DNA of 64,000 nt from Ariolimax columbianus (Eukaryota > Mollusca > Gastropoda > Stylommatophora > Arionidae). Below are positions 20,659 through 31,324 of the stretch, in pieces (position 1 is the first letter of the stretch; each line of letters starts with the position of its first letter). The stretch spans positions 38,746,445 to 38,810,444 of the forward strand of contig JAVGWX010000006.1 of NCBI GenBank assembly GCA_036924085.1, written 5' to 3'. Under the pieces are notes generated by a model. It made no database searches. It was not told the DNA's origin and saw nothing but the letters and a program-made list of their open reading frames with translations. A program made the position numbers and the translations under genes.

Positions 20659-20790
20659 CACTCGCAGTTTGATCTCCGTTACTTTTGTAAGTGTCCATGT
20701 TTTAGCAGCATAGCTAGCACATTGCACGGAACACAGAGTGGGCAAAATGCGTGAAGGATCTTATCCTGCAAACATCCAAGACTGGATGGA
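20659..20790 (-). mobile_element. LINE fragment, continuation right of SINE-B
   Basis: Aligns with 32935-33010 (CTTTTGTAAG.GT.CATGTTT and following). It encodes remnants of the tail domain preceding the NQ.I.NLHNS block. Confidence 0.75.
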
Positions 20791-21219
20791 TGGATGAAAC
20801 TGTCCAGCCCGGGAGGCGACGTCTAATTAGTTCTGGCTATAGATTATTCTTTGCATGTTGAGAAGATACACAAAATACCAATATCCCTTAACCTGGAGTC
20901 CGTCTTCTCCCTCTCACTGCCAATGATGCATACATCCACCACTTTAGATGCAGTCTTACAGTCATACAGCAGCAAGAACTGTATGTACTCTTACAGCGAT
21001 TATTTCAGAAGCAATGTGTTTTACATGATGATGTTGCAAGTTCCATGCACAACCTGCCGTGGCTAATTTTTACATCAGGGGTGTTCCGTCGGTCATATGA
21101 CTTCCTCCTCAAGATTCGTTTTGGTCCGCTTTCCAAATAGAGTTTGTAAAACGAAATACCTATTCGTAAGTTTTTTGTTGTTGTTTGTTTTTTTAAATTT
21201 TATCTCTTGAGACTTGAGA
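20791..21219. other. Unassigned spacer
   Basis: A 71-codon open frame at 20851-21066 has no recognisable motif. Nothing else seen. Confidence 0.4.
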
Positions 21220-21870
21220 AATACCACCGAATTAAGGAGACCCGAGGCGAACTACCACGGCATTTATATGGTCCTAAATGATTTGAGTTAGACTTAAGGG
21301 AACCCGCAATCAACTGGGGTTCTGCCAAGAACTTAGCAGGACCGCTACGAACTACCATGGAATTGAGGAAGTCCCTCACAAAATATCAAGGCGTGATGGG
21401 ACGCAAAGAATTACCGTAGGTTCGAGAGGGTCCTAGATAAACTACCAAAGACTTGATGAACTCCGCGACACCAAAAACGACTTGTAGGAGTCCGCGCAGA
21501 AGTCCCAGACTTGATGGAAGCCATAACGCACTACCAATAACTGGAGGACGACCACGACAGACTACAATAATATGAGGGGACGCGACAAACAACCATAGAC
21601 GAAGGAGACCAAGAGAAACTACCATAGACGAAGGAGACCGAGACGAACTACCATAAACGAAGGTGACCCCAATAAACTACCATAGACGAAGGTGATCCCG
21701 ACAAACTACCATAGATGAAGGTGACCCCGACAAACTACCATTGACGAAGGTTACCCCGACCTACTACCATAGACGAAGGTGACCCCGACAAACTACAATA
21801 AACGAAAGTGACCCCGACAAACTACCATTGACGAAGGTGACCCCGACAAACTACCATTGACTTAAGGGGC
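21220..21870. repeat. 29-bp minisatellite with degenerate left flank
   Basis: From about 21590 a 29-bp unit GAAGGTGACCCCGACAAACT plus ACCATAGAC repeats about ten times. Left of it (21220-21590) looser ~58-bp spaced copies of ACTACCA and GACTTGA words look like older, diverged dimers of the same unit. Confidence 0.88.
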
Positions 21871-22169
21871 TCGCGATATAAAATAGCCTGACAACCACTG
21901 TTTTACACTCAATTTTTGTCCGGGCACGAAACAGCGTGCGCTATTAATAGAGATCACATATTTGACCTGCAAGACATACGGTTGTTGGGGAAATCGATCC
22001 ATTAGTAAAATCGATCCATTAGTAAATAGAATTGATTCTTAGAAACCCGTTTCAAGAAGTGGGACAATGCTTCCTGGGACTTGTCCCAGTTCGAGAAAAG
22101 CTTCATTCTTGTGGGTACGTGTTTCTATTTCAGAGGTTCTTAAACTGTATGAAATTAAAATAAGACCAG

Positions 22170-22540
22170 GCTGAGGTGACACTGTGGATGTATAGAGTAA
22201 GAACAAATAAAATGAGAGAAAAAATTAGAAATAGGTATGATCAGATACCGCACTGCAGCCTCAGGATGACCGCTGCTTTTTTCGAAAAAATTAAGGTTGA
22301 TGTCTGACTGCGTACGATGAAGAAGAAGAAGAAGAAGATACCGCACTAAGACGAAAACACAAAAGAAGCCTACGTTACGACCAATAGGTCTTCGTCAAGG
22401 ACAACGCAAAGCAAAATGAACTAACGAATCATAAAAACAGAGAACATTACAAAAATGGGGAATGTCAATATATAAGAATAAAATAGGGTACTCAACAGAG
22501 AGAACGTCACATCATTCCTTCTCTATCGGGTGCAGGAGTT
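22170..22540 (-). mobile_element. Interspersed repeat P, possibly a Penelope-like 3' end
   Basis: Shares the block GTATG.TCAGATACCGCACT, AAGAC.AAAACACAAA and TACGTTACGACCAA with 52930-53170. On the minus strand 22401-22371 folds as a short stem flanked by TTGACGA and GTAAC, resembling a decayed hammerhead core. Farther upstream in transcription (22820-22700 minus) ENKIISSMGFLQPHDIN weakly recalls the last residues of GIY-YIG domains in Penelope-like elements. Class assignment is tentative. Confidence 0.5.
22255..22336 (+). mobile_element. 82-bp 5'-truncated LINE insertion with 11-bp TSD
   Basis: GATACCGCACT is duplicated at 22244-22254 and 22337-22347. The insert is only the 3' end of an RNase H-bearing LINE: the block GATGACCGCTGCTTTTTTCG, then GTCTGACTGCGTACGATG and a short GAA tail, matching the end of the element at 39143-39710. 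Repeat P at 52995-53020 shows the uninterrupted target. Confidence 0.95.
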
Positions 22541-22910
22541 CGAGGGACAGACAAAGGTGAGATGAAGTGGCCAGGAGGATGTAAGCACTAGGAAACGGCC
22601 GGAAAAGCCAGTGGCGACCAAATACGGAAAAGACCAAATGGTGATGTTGATCTAGGGAAAAATGGATGGGGGCCGTATGAGATGAGGGTTTAAGGATAGG
22701 TATGGCAGATATTAATGTCATGAGGTTGGAGGAAACCCATGCTGGAGATTATTTTGTTCTCAAGGGTGAATCGATGACGATCGTCAGAGAAGCAAGAAAC
22801 TAAATATAAGCATATAAACACTCGCTCGGTGGTAGACGATACGTTTTGTCATCATCATGTATGAGACGGTGTTACGGTAGAAGTGAATTGCAGGTGTTGA
22901 ATGAAATATT
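22541..22910. other. Unassigned; possible upstream part of repeat P
   Basis: No plus-strand feature. The minus strand contains the weak GIY-YIG-like stretch noted for repeat P. Confidence 0.35.
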
Positions 22911-22912
22911 TT

Positions 22913-23150
22913 CTTCTTCTTCTTCATCTTCTTCTTGTGTCGTAGTTTACAGCGAGGCTACGAAATCTGCGCTTTTCGATGCTATTCATTCAATTTAAGT
23001 ACGGTATTTTGGGACCTGGTTTGCCTCACTCTTCAATTCCTAATCTCTTAGCCAGCCTGTATAGTTGCAGGTGGTTTCCAGGGCCGTCACCTGGAAGTGG
23101 AAAAAATGTCTTCGTCAGTTATAGGTCACTAACCCTGATGCAGAATCGAC
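22913..23150 (-). mobile_element. SINE-B copy, diverged
   Basis: Begins at the left with a (TTC)n tract, then GTGTCGTAGTTTACAGCG, CTTAGCCAGCCTG and GTCACTAACCCTGA, which align with SINE-B on the minus strand. The distal 3' end (GAGATTGAGAACGAA) is missing: the GAA tail starts earlier, as also at 55525-55850. Confidence 0.75.
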
Positions 23151-23169
23151 AGCTTCTTCTTGGAAAACT

Positions 23170-23545
23170 TCAAATCCCAGTGTTCAAAAAGGAATATTGT
23201 TAATGTATGTTGCCAGGTAGCAAAAGGCTATACGTAGTAGGTGTTTTAAATTTCCTGCGACATACTATGTCTGGGGGGGAGATGGGCATAATTTTGGTAG
23301 ATTATTAACTAGAGTTTTTTAACTGTGTCCAGGCTGTGGCCGTTAAACATACTCTTATCGATTTTTTACTGCCAATGGATTTTTAATGTACTCGACACTG
23401 AACACGCGAGTCCGATCTCACTACACAGAGTTCAGGAGAATGTTTATCCTGGTCTCCACCGTTTTTATTTCCCGGTCTCCACCGCTACCTCCGGCACCCG
23501 AGACGGGCACCTTACGTGGAAACTACTGAGTCCCCTGATTTGGAG
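23170..23545 (-). mobile_element. SINE-A copy (tail type 2)
   Basis: Contains the tail block TGTTGCCAGGTAGC, then GTGCAGC-equivalent sequence, ACTCGACACTGAACACGCGA and the B-box region. The head has a duplicated CGGTCTCCACCG segment (23451-23490). Same structure as 39995-40342. Confidence 0.85.
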
Positions 23546-23594
23546 GCATTTTCAGAAAATTAATATGCTAACATTAAAAAAATTAATGCCATGT

Positions 23595-23700
23595 TCTTGT
23601 TTGTTTTGTGATTGTCTGATTGGTATAGTGGTAGATCACTCAGCAAAATGTGCAAGGTTCAACTCTCTTTGAGAAGCGTGGATAGTAGTCTGATACACTT
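23595..23700 (+). mobile_element. tRNA-like head fragment
   Basis: TTGGTATAGTGGTAGATCAC and, 22 bp on, AAGGTTCAACTCTC resemble A and B boxes. No cloverleaf acceptor closes it, so it is a SINE fragment rather than a tRNA gene. Confidence 0.5.
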
Positions 23701-24210
23701 GCGGCTGAAAAATATGCGTGGTAGACCAATTACGTTGGTCATGTTCCCTTGCACTCCGCTACAACATTCACGATACGTTAAAGGAAAAGCGTATTACCCA
23801 TTGGACCTTCATTACACAGGATAGAGATCGTTGGTAACGAAATTGCGACCCACAACGATGCAACCGCCACTGAGGAAGGGGCATCAAGTAATCAGCTCTC
23901 TCCCAACTAGCCCGCTCTAGTTGACTCTGATGTGAATAGGCACCTGAGTCGGTTAAGTAACTAAAAAGGTCATCCCCACCTAACACAAATTGTAGCTTAG
24001 AATAGTGTTCTCTAATACTTCACTCTCGATCAGCGTTTAAGTCTGCGTGTGGAATCTTATTATCTTTTTTTTTTTTTTAATTTCCTTCACGTGTGGTTAA
24101 ATATGAAACTATACGTATAGAAACCCGTATGATTTTTCATGAAGATTCAGAAGTTATACAAAAATATAATTTGATTTAAAATCATATAGATCTTTTAAAA
24201 GTTTTTAAAT
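23701..24210. other. Unassigned sequence
   Basis: Nothing recognised; AT-rich to the right, with a T tract near 24070. Confidence 0.5.
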
Positions 24211-24934
24211 GCAAGGGGCGTTCAAATCAAACCGGAAGTTTTTGTTCTAGTTCTAAATGAATGGGTTATTGCGTGCTGGAACTACTATCATTAGTTAGGG
24301 GCACGTGTGTCCTATTACTGTTAAGCGGCCCACTTGCCATGGGCCAATCACGGGACAGATAAATACTAACGGCAGACAATACTGTTAGTGCTTGCATGGG
24401 ACAGCGTGTTGGGATGAAGTTTTTTGTGAAAGAATGCGTGAAACATGCAGAAATTTACATAAGACTGCAATCTCAATACCGTGATGAGACACTCAGCCCC
24501 AGTAAGATATGTGAATGGCGTAAACGTTTTAGAGAAGGCTGTAAATCCGTGGGTGAAGATCCCATCCTGCTCCTATATAAGATAACGCTCGACCTCATTC
24601 GGCTCACCGCACTATATGCCATCTGCAGCAACTCGACTTGGAGGTATTGCCACACCCACCTTACAACCCAGACTTCGCTCCAATCGATTTCAACCTGTTT
24701 GGACCACTAAAAGAACTCCTGAGAGGTCAGCATTTCAGCACTGATTACAATTGGAAACAGACTGTCCTGGATTGGGTCAGAACTATTTACAAATATTTCT
24801 ACGCTGACGTTTTTCAAGCATTACATAAACGCTGGGTTAAGTACATAAATGTTGCAGGAGATTATATAGAAAAATAAATGGCATTTTGACTACATGAAAC
24901 AAAAAGTCCCGGTTTGATTTGAACGACCCTCCTA
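24211..24934 (+). mobile_element. Internally deleted mariner transposon
   Basis: Terminal inverted repeats of about 30 bp: CGTTCAAATCAAACCGG at the left, its inverse CCGGTTTGATTTGAACG at the right, both with an adjacent TTTTTGTT block. Plus-strand 24396-24560 encodes the DNA-binding N terminus (MGQRVGMKFFVKECVKHAE … KICEWRKRFREG). From 24638 the C terminus follows (LPHPPYNPDFAPIDFNLFG … NVAGDYIEK, stop). NPDFAPIDF holds the third catalytic aspartate of the mariner DDD triad; the segment with the first two is deleted. At about 720 bp versus the usual 1.3 kb it cannot move itself. Confidence 0.95.
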
Positions 24935-25099
24935 GTTTTCAGAAGCGTGATAAATAAACATTCTCAATTGGAGGAAAAGAGATTCCAGAACAAAGATATA
25001 CAGATGACAGAATTACACTCTCAAACAGCGTTGTGGGTCTGATACAATTACTGACGTCTGTTTAGAAGCACAGTGAAGTTCAGAATCTTTTCCTTAATA

Positions 25100-25775
25100 T
25101 TTTTTTAAAAACTAAGATAATCTCCATTGGCACACACAGACCCCAACCTAAGATCACTATTGGTAATGAAGAAATTGAAAACATGGAATACTTTCAATAC
25201 CCTGGCCCTTTGGTAACAAACGATGGGGACTGAGCAAGGTAAATAAGGAGCTGACTATTCATAGCGATGCGGAAACTGAATAGTATGCAACATGTGTGGC
25301 ACATTACTAACAAAGGATTAAAATTGAAGATCCTCAGAACATGCGTATTCCCAGGTGGCAATGTACGGATGCGAAACATGGACCATCACACACATATTAA
25401 GAAAGAAGATGGGAGTTTTCGAGACAAAATGCTACAGGAAAATCCTCTAAATACCTTGGGTAAAAAAAACAAATTTATATCCATCCTGCAAGATTTGAGT
25501 GTCGAAGAAAACTGGCTTATAAACCCTGTTATGCCTCGGAAGCTTAAGTTTTTCAGCCAAATCAAGCGCCATGGCATACTGGGAAAAGCAGTTCTGGTTA
25601 GGGGGGAATTGTTCCAAGATGACGAGGGAGAGGCCGACCAAGACGTAGATGGACACAAGACATCAAGGACACCATGAACAGGGAGCAGGCGGGTAGACTG
25701 ACTGCTCATCGAGATTCATATCCAATAGCTGTGATGCAAGCGACGTTCTGCCAAGGACATGCTTCATGATGATGA
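25100..25775 (+). mobile_element. LINE C-terminal fragment, family 1
   Basis: Reads TKIISIGTHRPQPKITIGNE, then NMEYFQYPGPLVTNDGD, a stop, and MRKLNSMQHVW … KLKILRTCVFPGG … SVEENWLINPVMPRKLKFFS … RHGILGKAVLV. These correspond to the thumb and tail domain of the family at 10145-10565. Stops and frameshifts abound. Confidence 0.88.
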
Positions 25776-26984
25776 TGAATAAATAAAAGGATGTCCAGTT
25801 ATTTATTGCTTTATCGTATATAATTTTGGGGCTGTTTGTGCAGAAGATATATTCACTTTATTGTTTTACGTATAGTTTGAGCTGTTTACAGAGAGATCGA
25901 TGTGTTTACTCTTGTCTGTTTCTGTATAATATATGGTGTATTGATTATAGAGTAAATGATTAATTCCTCTATTTATATCTGTATCATATATTAGGTATTA
26001 GTTATAGATTATGGAGCCTTCTTTCTCATATAGAAGTCTACTTCAAACTCAGTTGCCTCTTAGCCTGTGTGAATTAGCTGATTGTGCAAATACAATGAGT
26101 TCAAGAGTCGTCTACCCTTGTATGGTTAGTTGTTTATTTCACCATGTTCTCAATTCGCCAGTTGTCATATTCTCGACTTCGTAACTCACAGAGTTTTTCT
26201 ACTCTAAAAGAGTTACACTGCACTGCTTTTATCTTCTTATGTCAAATTTTCAGTGCGTCAGTGGTCCTATTCTCATCGCCGTAACGCACGAGGCTGCCCT
26301 GAAGGCCGATCGAGCATCTTCGACAGACAGGTGAAACAGAACAAATCAAAACACAAAGCAAAGGTCTACAATAAGGACAACAAATAATTCATCAAAAATG
26401 ACCGAACTTCCGTATTGAGGTCATATCAAAACAGCTTGGATGTCTCTTTGGTGTGTCATAACTGAGATTGTTGCGCGTGTTTGTCAACAGGAGTGAAAAG
26501 TGCGTGGGCGGGTCGTTGAACGTCGTTAAAAGTCGATCACTCAGTGACCGTGAAGGACGGTGGTTTTCAACATGTGGGCCATGAAGAGTCTTAATAAAGT
26601 CCGCAAAGAGTCTTGGTGATGCATGTAACAAACCTTATTGAAAATCGTGTAGAGACATGTTGAGGTCCGAAAAGTGTTGTTATGGTTCGTAAATTATCAT
26701 GTATGGTGCTGCTAGGCCTCTTCTCAGATGGAAGATCAAACTTTGGTCTCATTCAATTTATAATGTGTGAATGTGTTTCTATTTTCACACCTGCGTGTGG
26801 AAGAGAGCATGTGACCACAACGATTTTTCGTTGGCTTACTTGGGTCTACGAACTGGAAAATAAACAGAACCTCTGTTGTATTGATTTTTGTAACTATCCA
26901 GTCAAGAAAGAAATGACATATCAAAAGAGATGTTGAAGTTAGTGTATATGTGAAGTTTGGCTGTTATATGTGTGTGCTTTTGTC
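25776..26984. other. Unassigned 1.2-kb stretch
   Basis: Only short open frames without motifs. No tandem or tRNA-like structure was recognised. If this window holds unique host intron or intergenic DNA, this is one of the likelier places. Confidence 0.4.
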
Positions 26985-27420
26985 CTAGATGTATTGGGCG
27001 AGATACAGAAATCCCCAAATGACCTGCTGTCAGATAATGACATCTCATTCTTCTTGTTCTTTTTGTGTCTGTTTGTGCCTTTCAGCGCTAGGTTATGAAG
27101 AGGTTTCTTGATCTGGCCCTAGTATGTGCTTCGAACATTGCGAGCGTCACTGCTTCCGGTATCTCTGCTGTCCATCTGATGGCCATTTCTCTGTATCCAT
27201 TGTATCTGGGTACCATTGCCTTCTGGGGGATACTATTTTGTGTTTTTCGTGTTACGGGGCCAAACCATTTGGTTTGCTGTCTCCTGATGAAGTCTATCAC
27301 TGGAACTCTGTCCACCTGTCTCATAATATCTTCGATTCTGATTCTATCCATTCTTGTAACTCTAAGCATTTCTCGCAGGTATCCCATCTCTGTATGTGCA
27401 GTTAAATTGTAATATGTGTG
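26985..27420 (-). mobile_element. LINE C-terminal fragment, family 3
   Basis: Minus-strand 27387-27088 is open for 99 codons: MGYLREMLRVTRMDRIRIED, IMRQVDRVPVIDFIRRQQTK, WFGPVTRKTQNSIPQKAM … then RARSRNLFIT and a stop. This is the tail domain of a non-LTR element, sister to 14590-15245 and 42245-42765. The 57-bp segment amplified at 14253-14595 is single here (about 27078-27130). Confidence 0.92.
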
Positions 27421-27764
27421 CGCTTTTATTCTGGCTGCGCTGGGCTGTCAAAAGCGACTAACACAACTAAAAGGGATTAGATCATCACTATCTCCCTCCA
27501 AACCTTTCAATCAGCAAATTTTATTAGAATTCTGATTCTCTTAAAAAGATATTGCGATTTTCGCCTTCCACACAATTGCTGAGAATGATGTAAACTATGT
27601 AAAACATTTCAAATCTGCAAGTCTTTAAACAATGTTGCCCCTGCGACTAATATCACGGTGTTATAAGAGAGTGATAAAATAGATCCGCGATCCTACTATC
27701 CTAATTTCATGGAATAACTGATTTTTTAAAATATTTTTTTTACTGTTCTCGGAAATAAGTCATG
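27421..27764. other. AT-rich spacer
   Basis: No features recognised. Confidence 0.4.
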
Positions 27765-27995
27765 TTCAATGGAAGAACCAGACACCCTCACCAGAGATGT
27801 CTTGGTGTAGACCACAGAGGGAAGGCGAAAAAGAGTCCAGTCTAAGACAACCTGGCGAGCAATTGTGAAGGTTGAGCTCAGAATTGTGAATCAAAGTTGG
27901 GGCACTGTACGAAGGGTGGTTGTAGATCGGATGGAGTGGAGGGAGTTTGTTGCTGGTCTTAAATATGCCCTCAGACGTGATGGTCAGTGATAGCT
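27765..27995 (+). mobile_element. LINE extreme C-terminal fragment
   Basis: Reads KTTWRAIVKAELRIVNQSWG, then TVRRVVVDRMEWREFVAGLK and a stop. This matches the end of LINE ORFs that close with an R-x-x-W-R-x-L-V-like motif. Confidence 0.75.
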
Positions 27996-28112
27996 CTATC
28001 AAGCACTGACCAAGGAGCTAAGAAGAAATAAAAAGCAGTACAAAATATTGAAGGGCATAACAAGATACTATAAAGCAAAGATACAAGACGAGGTGTATTT
28101 TAAGACCACAGT

Positions 28113-28525
28113 GCGGGGAGGAAGACTATCGTCTGGTCAGGCAAAACATACTGATCAGGCATGTTAGTCATGGTCAGGCAAAATATACTGATCAGGCATG
28201 TTAGTCACGGTCAGGCAAAATATACTGATCAGGCATGTTAGTCAGGGTCAGGCAAAATATACTGGAAATGACCGACCACTTGACTTCCCCGCAGTCCTTC
28301 CTGGAAACGGGCTGTTTTCAAGACAGCCTGGCTAGCACGGTGAGGGATCGACGTGATCCCTATAGGAGTTAGCGCCACACAGATAAAGCCAAGCATAGCA
28401 CAACCGCATGGAGGACCTCGGTCCACCTTCATCAGCACGCTGGGGATATGAGGAAAGCTACAACAACTTAACGTCCTTTTCACGGCACACAAAAGAGTAA
28501 TCCTACTCATTGTGGACATTCAACA
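28113..28525 (-). mobile_element. Repeat H, complete, with 13-bp target duplication
   Basis: TTAAGACCACAGT is present at 28100-28112 and 28526-28538, bounding a 413-bp noncoding insert. Homologues lie at 33289-33545 and, inverted, 63170-63500 (shared blocks AAC.GCTGTTTTCAAG.CAG, GCGC.AC and CTTCATCAGCACGCT). Inside, a 37-bp segment GGTCAGGCAAAATATACTGA… is tandemly repeated 3.5 times (28135-28262) but single at 33306. Behaves like a SINE or non-autonomous retroposon. I cannot identify a pol III promoter. Confidence 0.9.
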
Positions 28526-28539
28526 TTAAGACCACAGTA

Positions 28540-28700
28540 CATGCATAAAGATTGGTCAAGCTGCAAAACTGTTAGAGCGCTTGCTTCTCACGGCAGACGA
28601 ATGAAGTTTACTTTTTGTTAGAGACATGCTTCTGTTTATACAGCTGTAAATTTATACCTGATTTACCTTTGGGAACATTTGTATGTCTATCACGGATGAT
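28540..28700 (+). mobile_element. SINE-C fragment
   Basis: TGCAAAACTGTTAGAGCGC … CAGCTGTAAATTTATACCTG aligns with SINE-C at 8325-8570. Diverged. Confidence 0.6.
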
Positions 28701-29180
28701 GAAGACCACTTTTTCTCTGTTCATTCATTTAAAAAAATGGTTAGTTTATGGGTAAGACATTGACTGATGAGCCTGGTGCAAGTTAGAAAAAGGCCTTGGA
28801 CAGTGTGGGCAGGGAATGGCAGCGGGCGATGACAATTTGAGACACACTGACTAACACTGATTCTCAACCCGTCCTTGTTCTGATTGATAAACAATATCTA
28901 AGTTCACCTTACGTTCATGAATTTCTCTCTAAATGATGGTACTCAATCAGGCACATAAATCTGATGCAAGGTGGCCAAATATTGAGTAAACTAATGTGTG
29001 ATCGTTTGTCTTGGTGTACCATGTTTGACCATGGATTTCCATTATACCATCTCTCCACCTCAAAAATTGCAGGGCCACCAAGACGTCACCCTAGCATCTG
29101 TTGTCCAGGATGCGCATTACATGGCCAGCTCATTTGCATTTCCTCAACAGTGCGACATTTAAGATGCCAGTGAAGGAAGC
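28701..29180. other. Unassigned spacer
   Basis: No firm signal. 28745-28800 is weakly tRNA-like but lacks a B box. Confidence 0.4.
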
Positions 29181-29290
29181 ATCACGTCTGCTTTCAACGT
29201 TGTGGATTTGATTCCGATGGAAGATCTTCAGTGTTCTTCGGTCCATCGCTCGTTGAACGACGAAGAGTATATGCATCACATATCCGTAGG
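29181..29290 (-). mobile_element. LINE fragment left of SINE-B
   Basis: Continuous with 29648-29800 once the SINE-B is removed. The region corresponds to the LINE at 53480-53735, whose uninterrupted sequence TTTTCCGTAGGTTC spans the insertion point. Confidence 0.6.
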
Positions 29291-29647
29291 GATCAAGATG
29301 CTGAGCAGCGCATGAGTATCAGTGGTCAGCGACCAATAGCTGACTGCTAGCGTCAGGGCCAGCGAACCAGAGTTGCCAAGACCCTTCTACACCTCCACGC
29401 GGTGATCCTGGATAACAGGCTGCAGCAGGGCAGACTCGCTAAGGAGAAGGGATCGAAGAGGGAATGCTAACCCGGTACTCAAAAAATGCATGCTGACGTC
29501 GGATGTGTTGAACCGAAAGGTGCAAATATCGCAGTCAAGCTGTAAACTACGACACGACGCATTTCGTTCTCTGAACTACGTTCTGCTACTTAAGCCCGTT
29601 CAGGTTTTGGTAGTGGGAGATTGAGAACGAACAAAGCCAAGCCAAGC
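29291..29647 (+). mobile_element. SINE-B, complete, imperfect target duplication
   Basis: 5' GATCAAGATGCTGAGCAGC to 3' GAGATTGAGAACGAACAAAG then CCAAGCCAAGCC. Flanks CATATCCGTAGG (29279-29290) and CATATTTCCGTAGG (29648-29661) are a target duplication that has acquired a 2-bp difference. Length 357 bp. Confidence 0.93.
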
Positions 29648-29800
29648 CATATTTCCGTAGGTTCTACCCCTAAAGCAATTTACCATGACTGGAGTAATCA
29701 CACTGTTGAAGGCATGGGCTATAGTGCTGTCGTTTGGCTTCTGTTGCATTGTGGTTTTGATACAGATGAATATGCTTATTTTATGCACACCTCAAATTAA
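29648..29800 (-). mobile_element. LINE fragment right of SINE-B
   Basis: Minus strand gives DSTIAHAFNSVITPVMVNCF, comparable to ARADNFDGVITPAMFYGCQM at 53480-53735, a segment of the LINE tail domain. Confidence 0.7.
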
Positions 29801-31311
29801 AGTTAATTACAATAGATTCAAGCAAAAACAATAGCATGAAGGTATTCCGTCTTCTGTTGTACTAACTATATGTTGGTTTTCGTGCGTGCGCTCAGGTGTC
29901 ATTCCCTGAGCTATGTTAAACCCATAACTATATTTATATTAACAGTTCAGTTTCAGATACATCATCATAGAAAGGAATTGGCACCGTTAACTCTTCTTTG
30001 TTTGCGCACTTGTACAATCGCATTCCCTTTGTAAGCATGAGCTTACATGTGTTAGGCATAATGGCATCGATTTGAAAGAATGCATTAACTATTATATTGC
30101 CAGACAATCAACGGTCGTACGCAAATGATCGACCATACCTTGCCAGAAAATCAATAAATTATAATTAATTTTTTTTAAATTACTAGGCCTAAGAACTGTA
30201 CACAAATTGTATAGATAATTTTTCTGTTATGCCCTCTAATGATGTCACATGGTGCAGCCAGTAACTTCTGTACCCCACAAATGACGCAGCTGCTTTTTGC
30301 CATTTCTAATTGTGTTACAATCTGGCATGTTAATCCTCTCGTTGTGTTCAGAAATCATTGTACTAGTACTTGAGCGATAAGGTTCTTCTCGACTCCTCTG
30401 GCATTCCATTAAAAAACATTGTGTATATTTTGTACCTATTTATTGGTTGTTTGAAATTATTAAGTGTTTATAAATTCTCGAGTTGAATTATTACTTTTCG
30501 CTAGTATGTTGCCCCAGTCCTTTATCGCAATGTTTACTGTTGAAGTTGAGACTTTCTGCTAGGAATTTAGTGTAATTATTTTTATTAGCGTTTCCACTTT
30601 GTTTGCTTTCCTTTACTTTATGTCCTCTCAATGCTGTTATTATAGTTTTTCTTCACGTTTCTGTTCAGTCTGTTCTCTCCTTTATACTTGAGTTTACTTT
30701 TAAATTTTTCGTAGTCTCTGCATTTTCTTTTTTCTATTTCCTTTACATTCGTCATGTTAATTTCCATTTGCTCTTTCTTTTTTAAAGTTGTTCCATATTG
30801 TCTTATTCCAATCCATTTCTGTTTGTCCTTCGTGATTGTTCTTTGTTAGATCCATATAGGTGTTTTATTTTCCCACTTTTTTATTTGTTTGCTGTTTGTA
30901 GTTGTTTGTCTTGTTTGTGTCGTGTATTTTTTCTGGTTGTGTCGCTTAGTGTTTGTATTTTTGAGGTTTTGAAACGATTGACTTTGTTGTTTTTTGGAAT
31001 ACACCAGGGTAATCCATACACCTTGAACTGTGGCTTTCTCCATAGTTGGCACATTCTTTAATTACTTTATGCATTATTTAGCTATTGTTATTTTAAAATC
31101 TGACACAATCTTTTCATTTCATAGTTCACTGTTTGTTTTTATATATGTCGTGTTATCTTGTTCTGATTGTGTCGCTTAGTGCTTGTGTTGTTTTTGTTTT
31201 TTGGTACACCAGGGAAACCCAGACATCTTGATCTGTAGTGTCCTGCACAGTTGGTACATTATCTGTTCATTTTATATGTGTAGTGTTATTGTTACCTTAA
31301 GGACAAGTTAA
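29801..31311. other. AT-rich 1.5-kb stretch, no gene seen
   Basis: T-rich on the plus strand (especially 30600-31260), giving leucine/phenylalanine-rich open frames of 60-87 codons that look compositional. About 30955-31040 and 31165-31255 share GTGTCGCTTAGTG.TTGT and TACACCAGGG.AA, an imperfect direct duplication about 220 bp apart. Confidence 0.5.
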
Positions 31312-31324
31312 ACTCCCAAATTGA

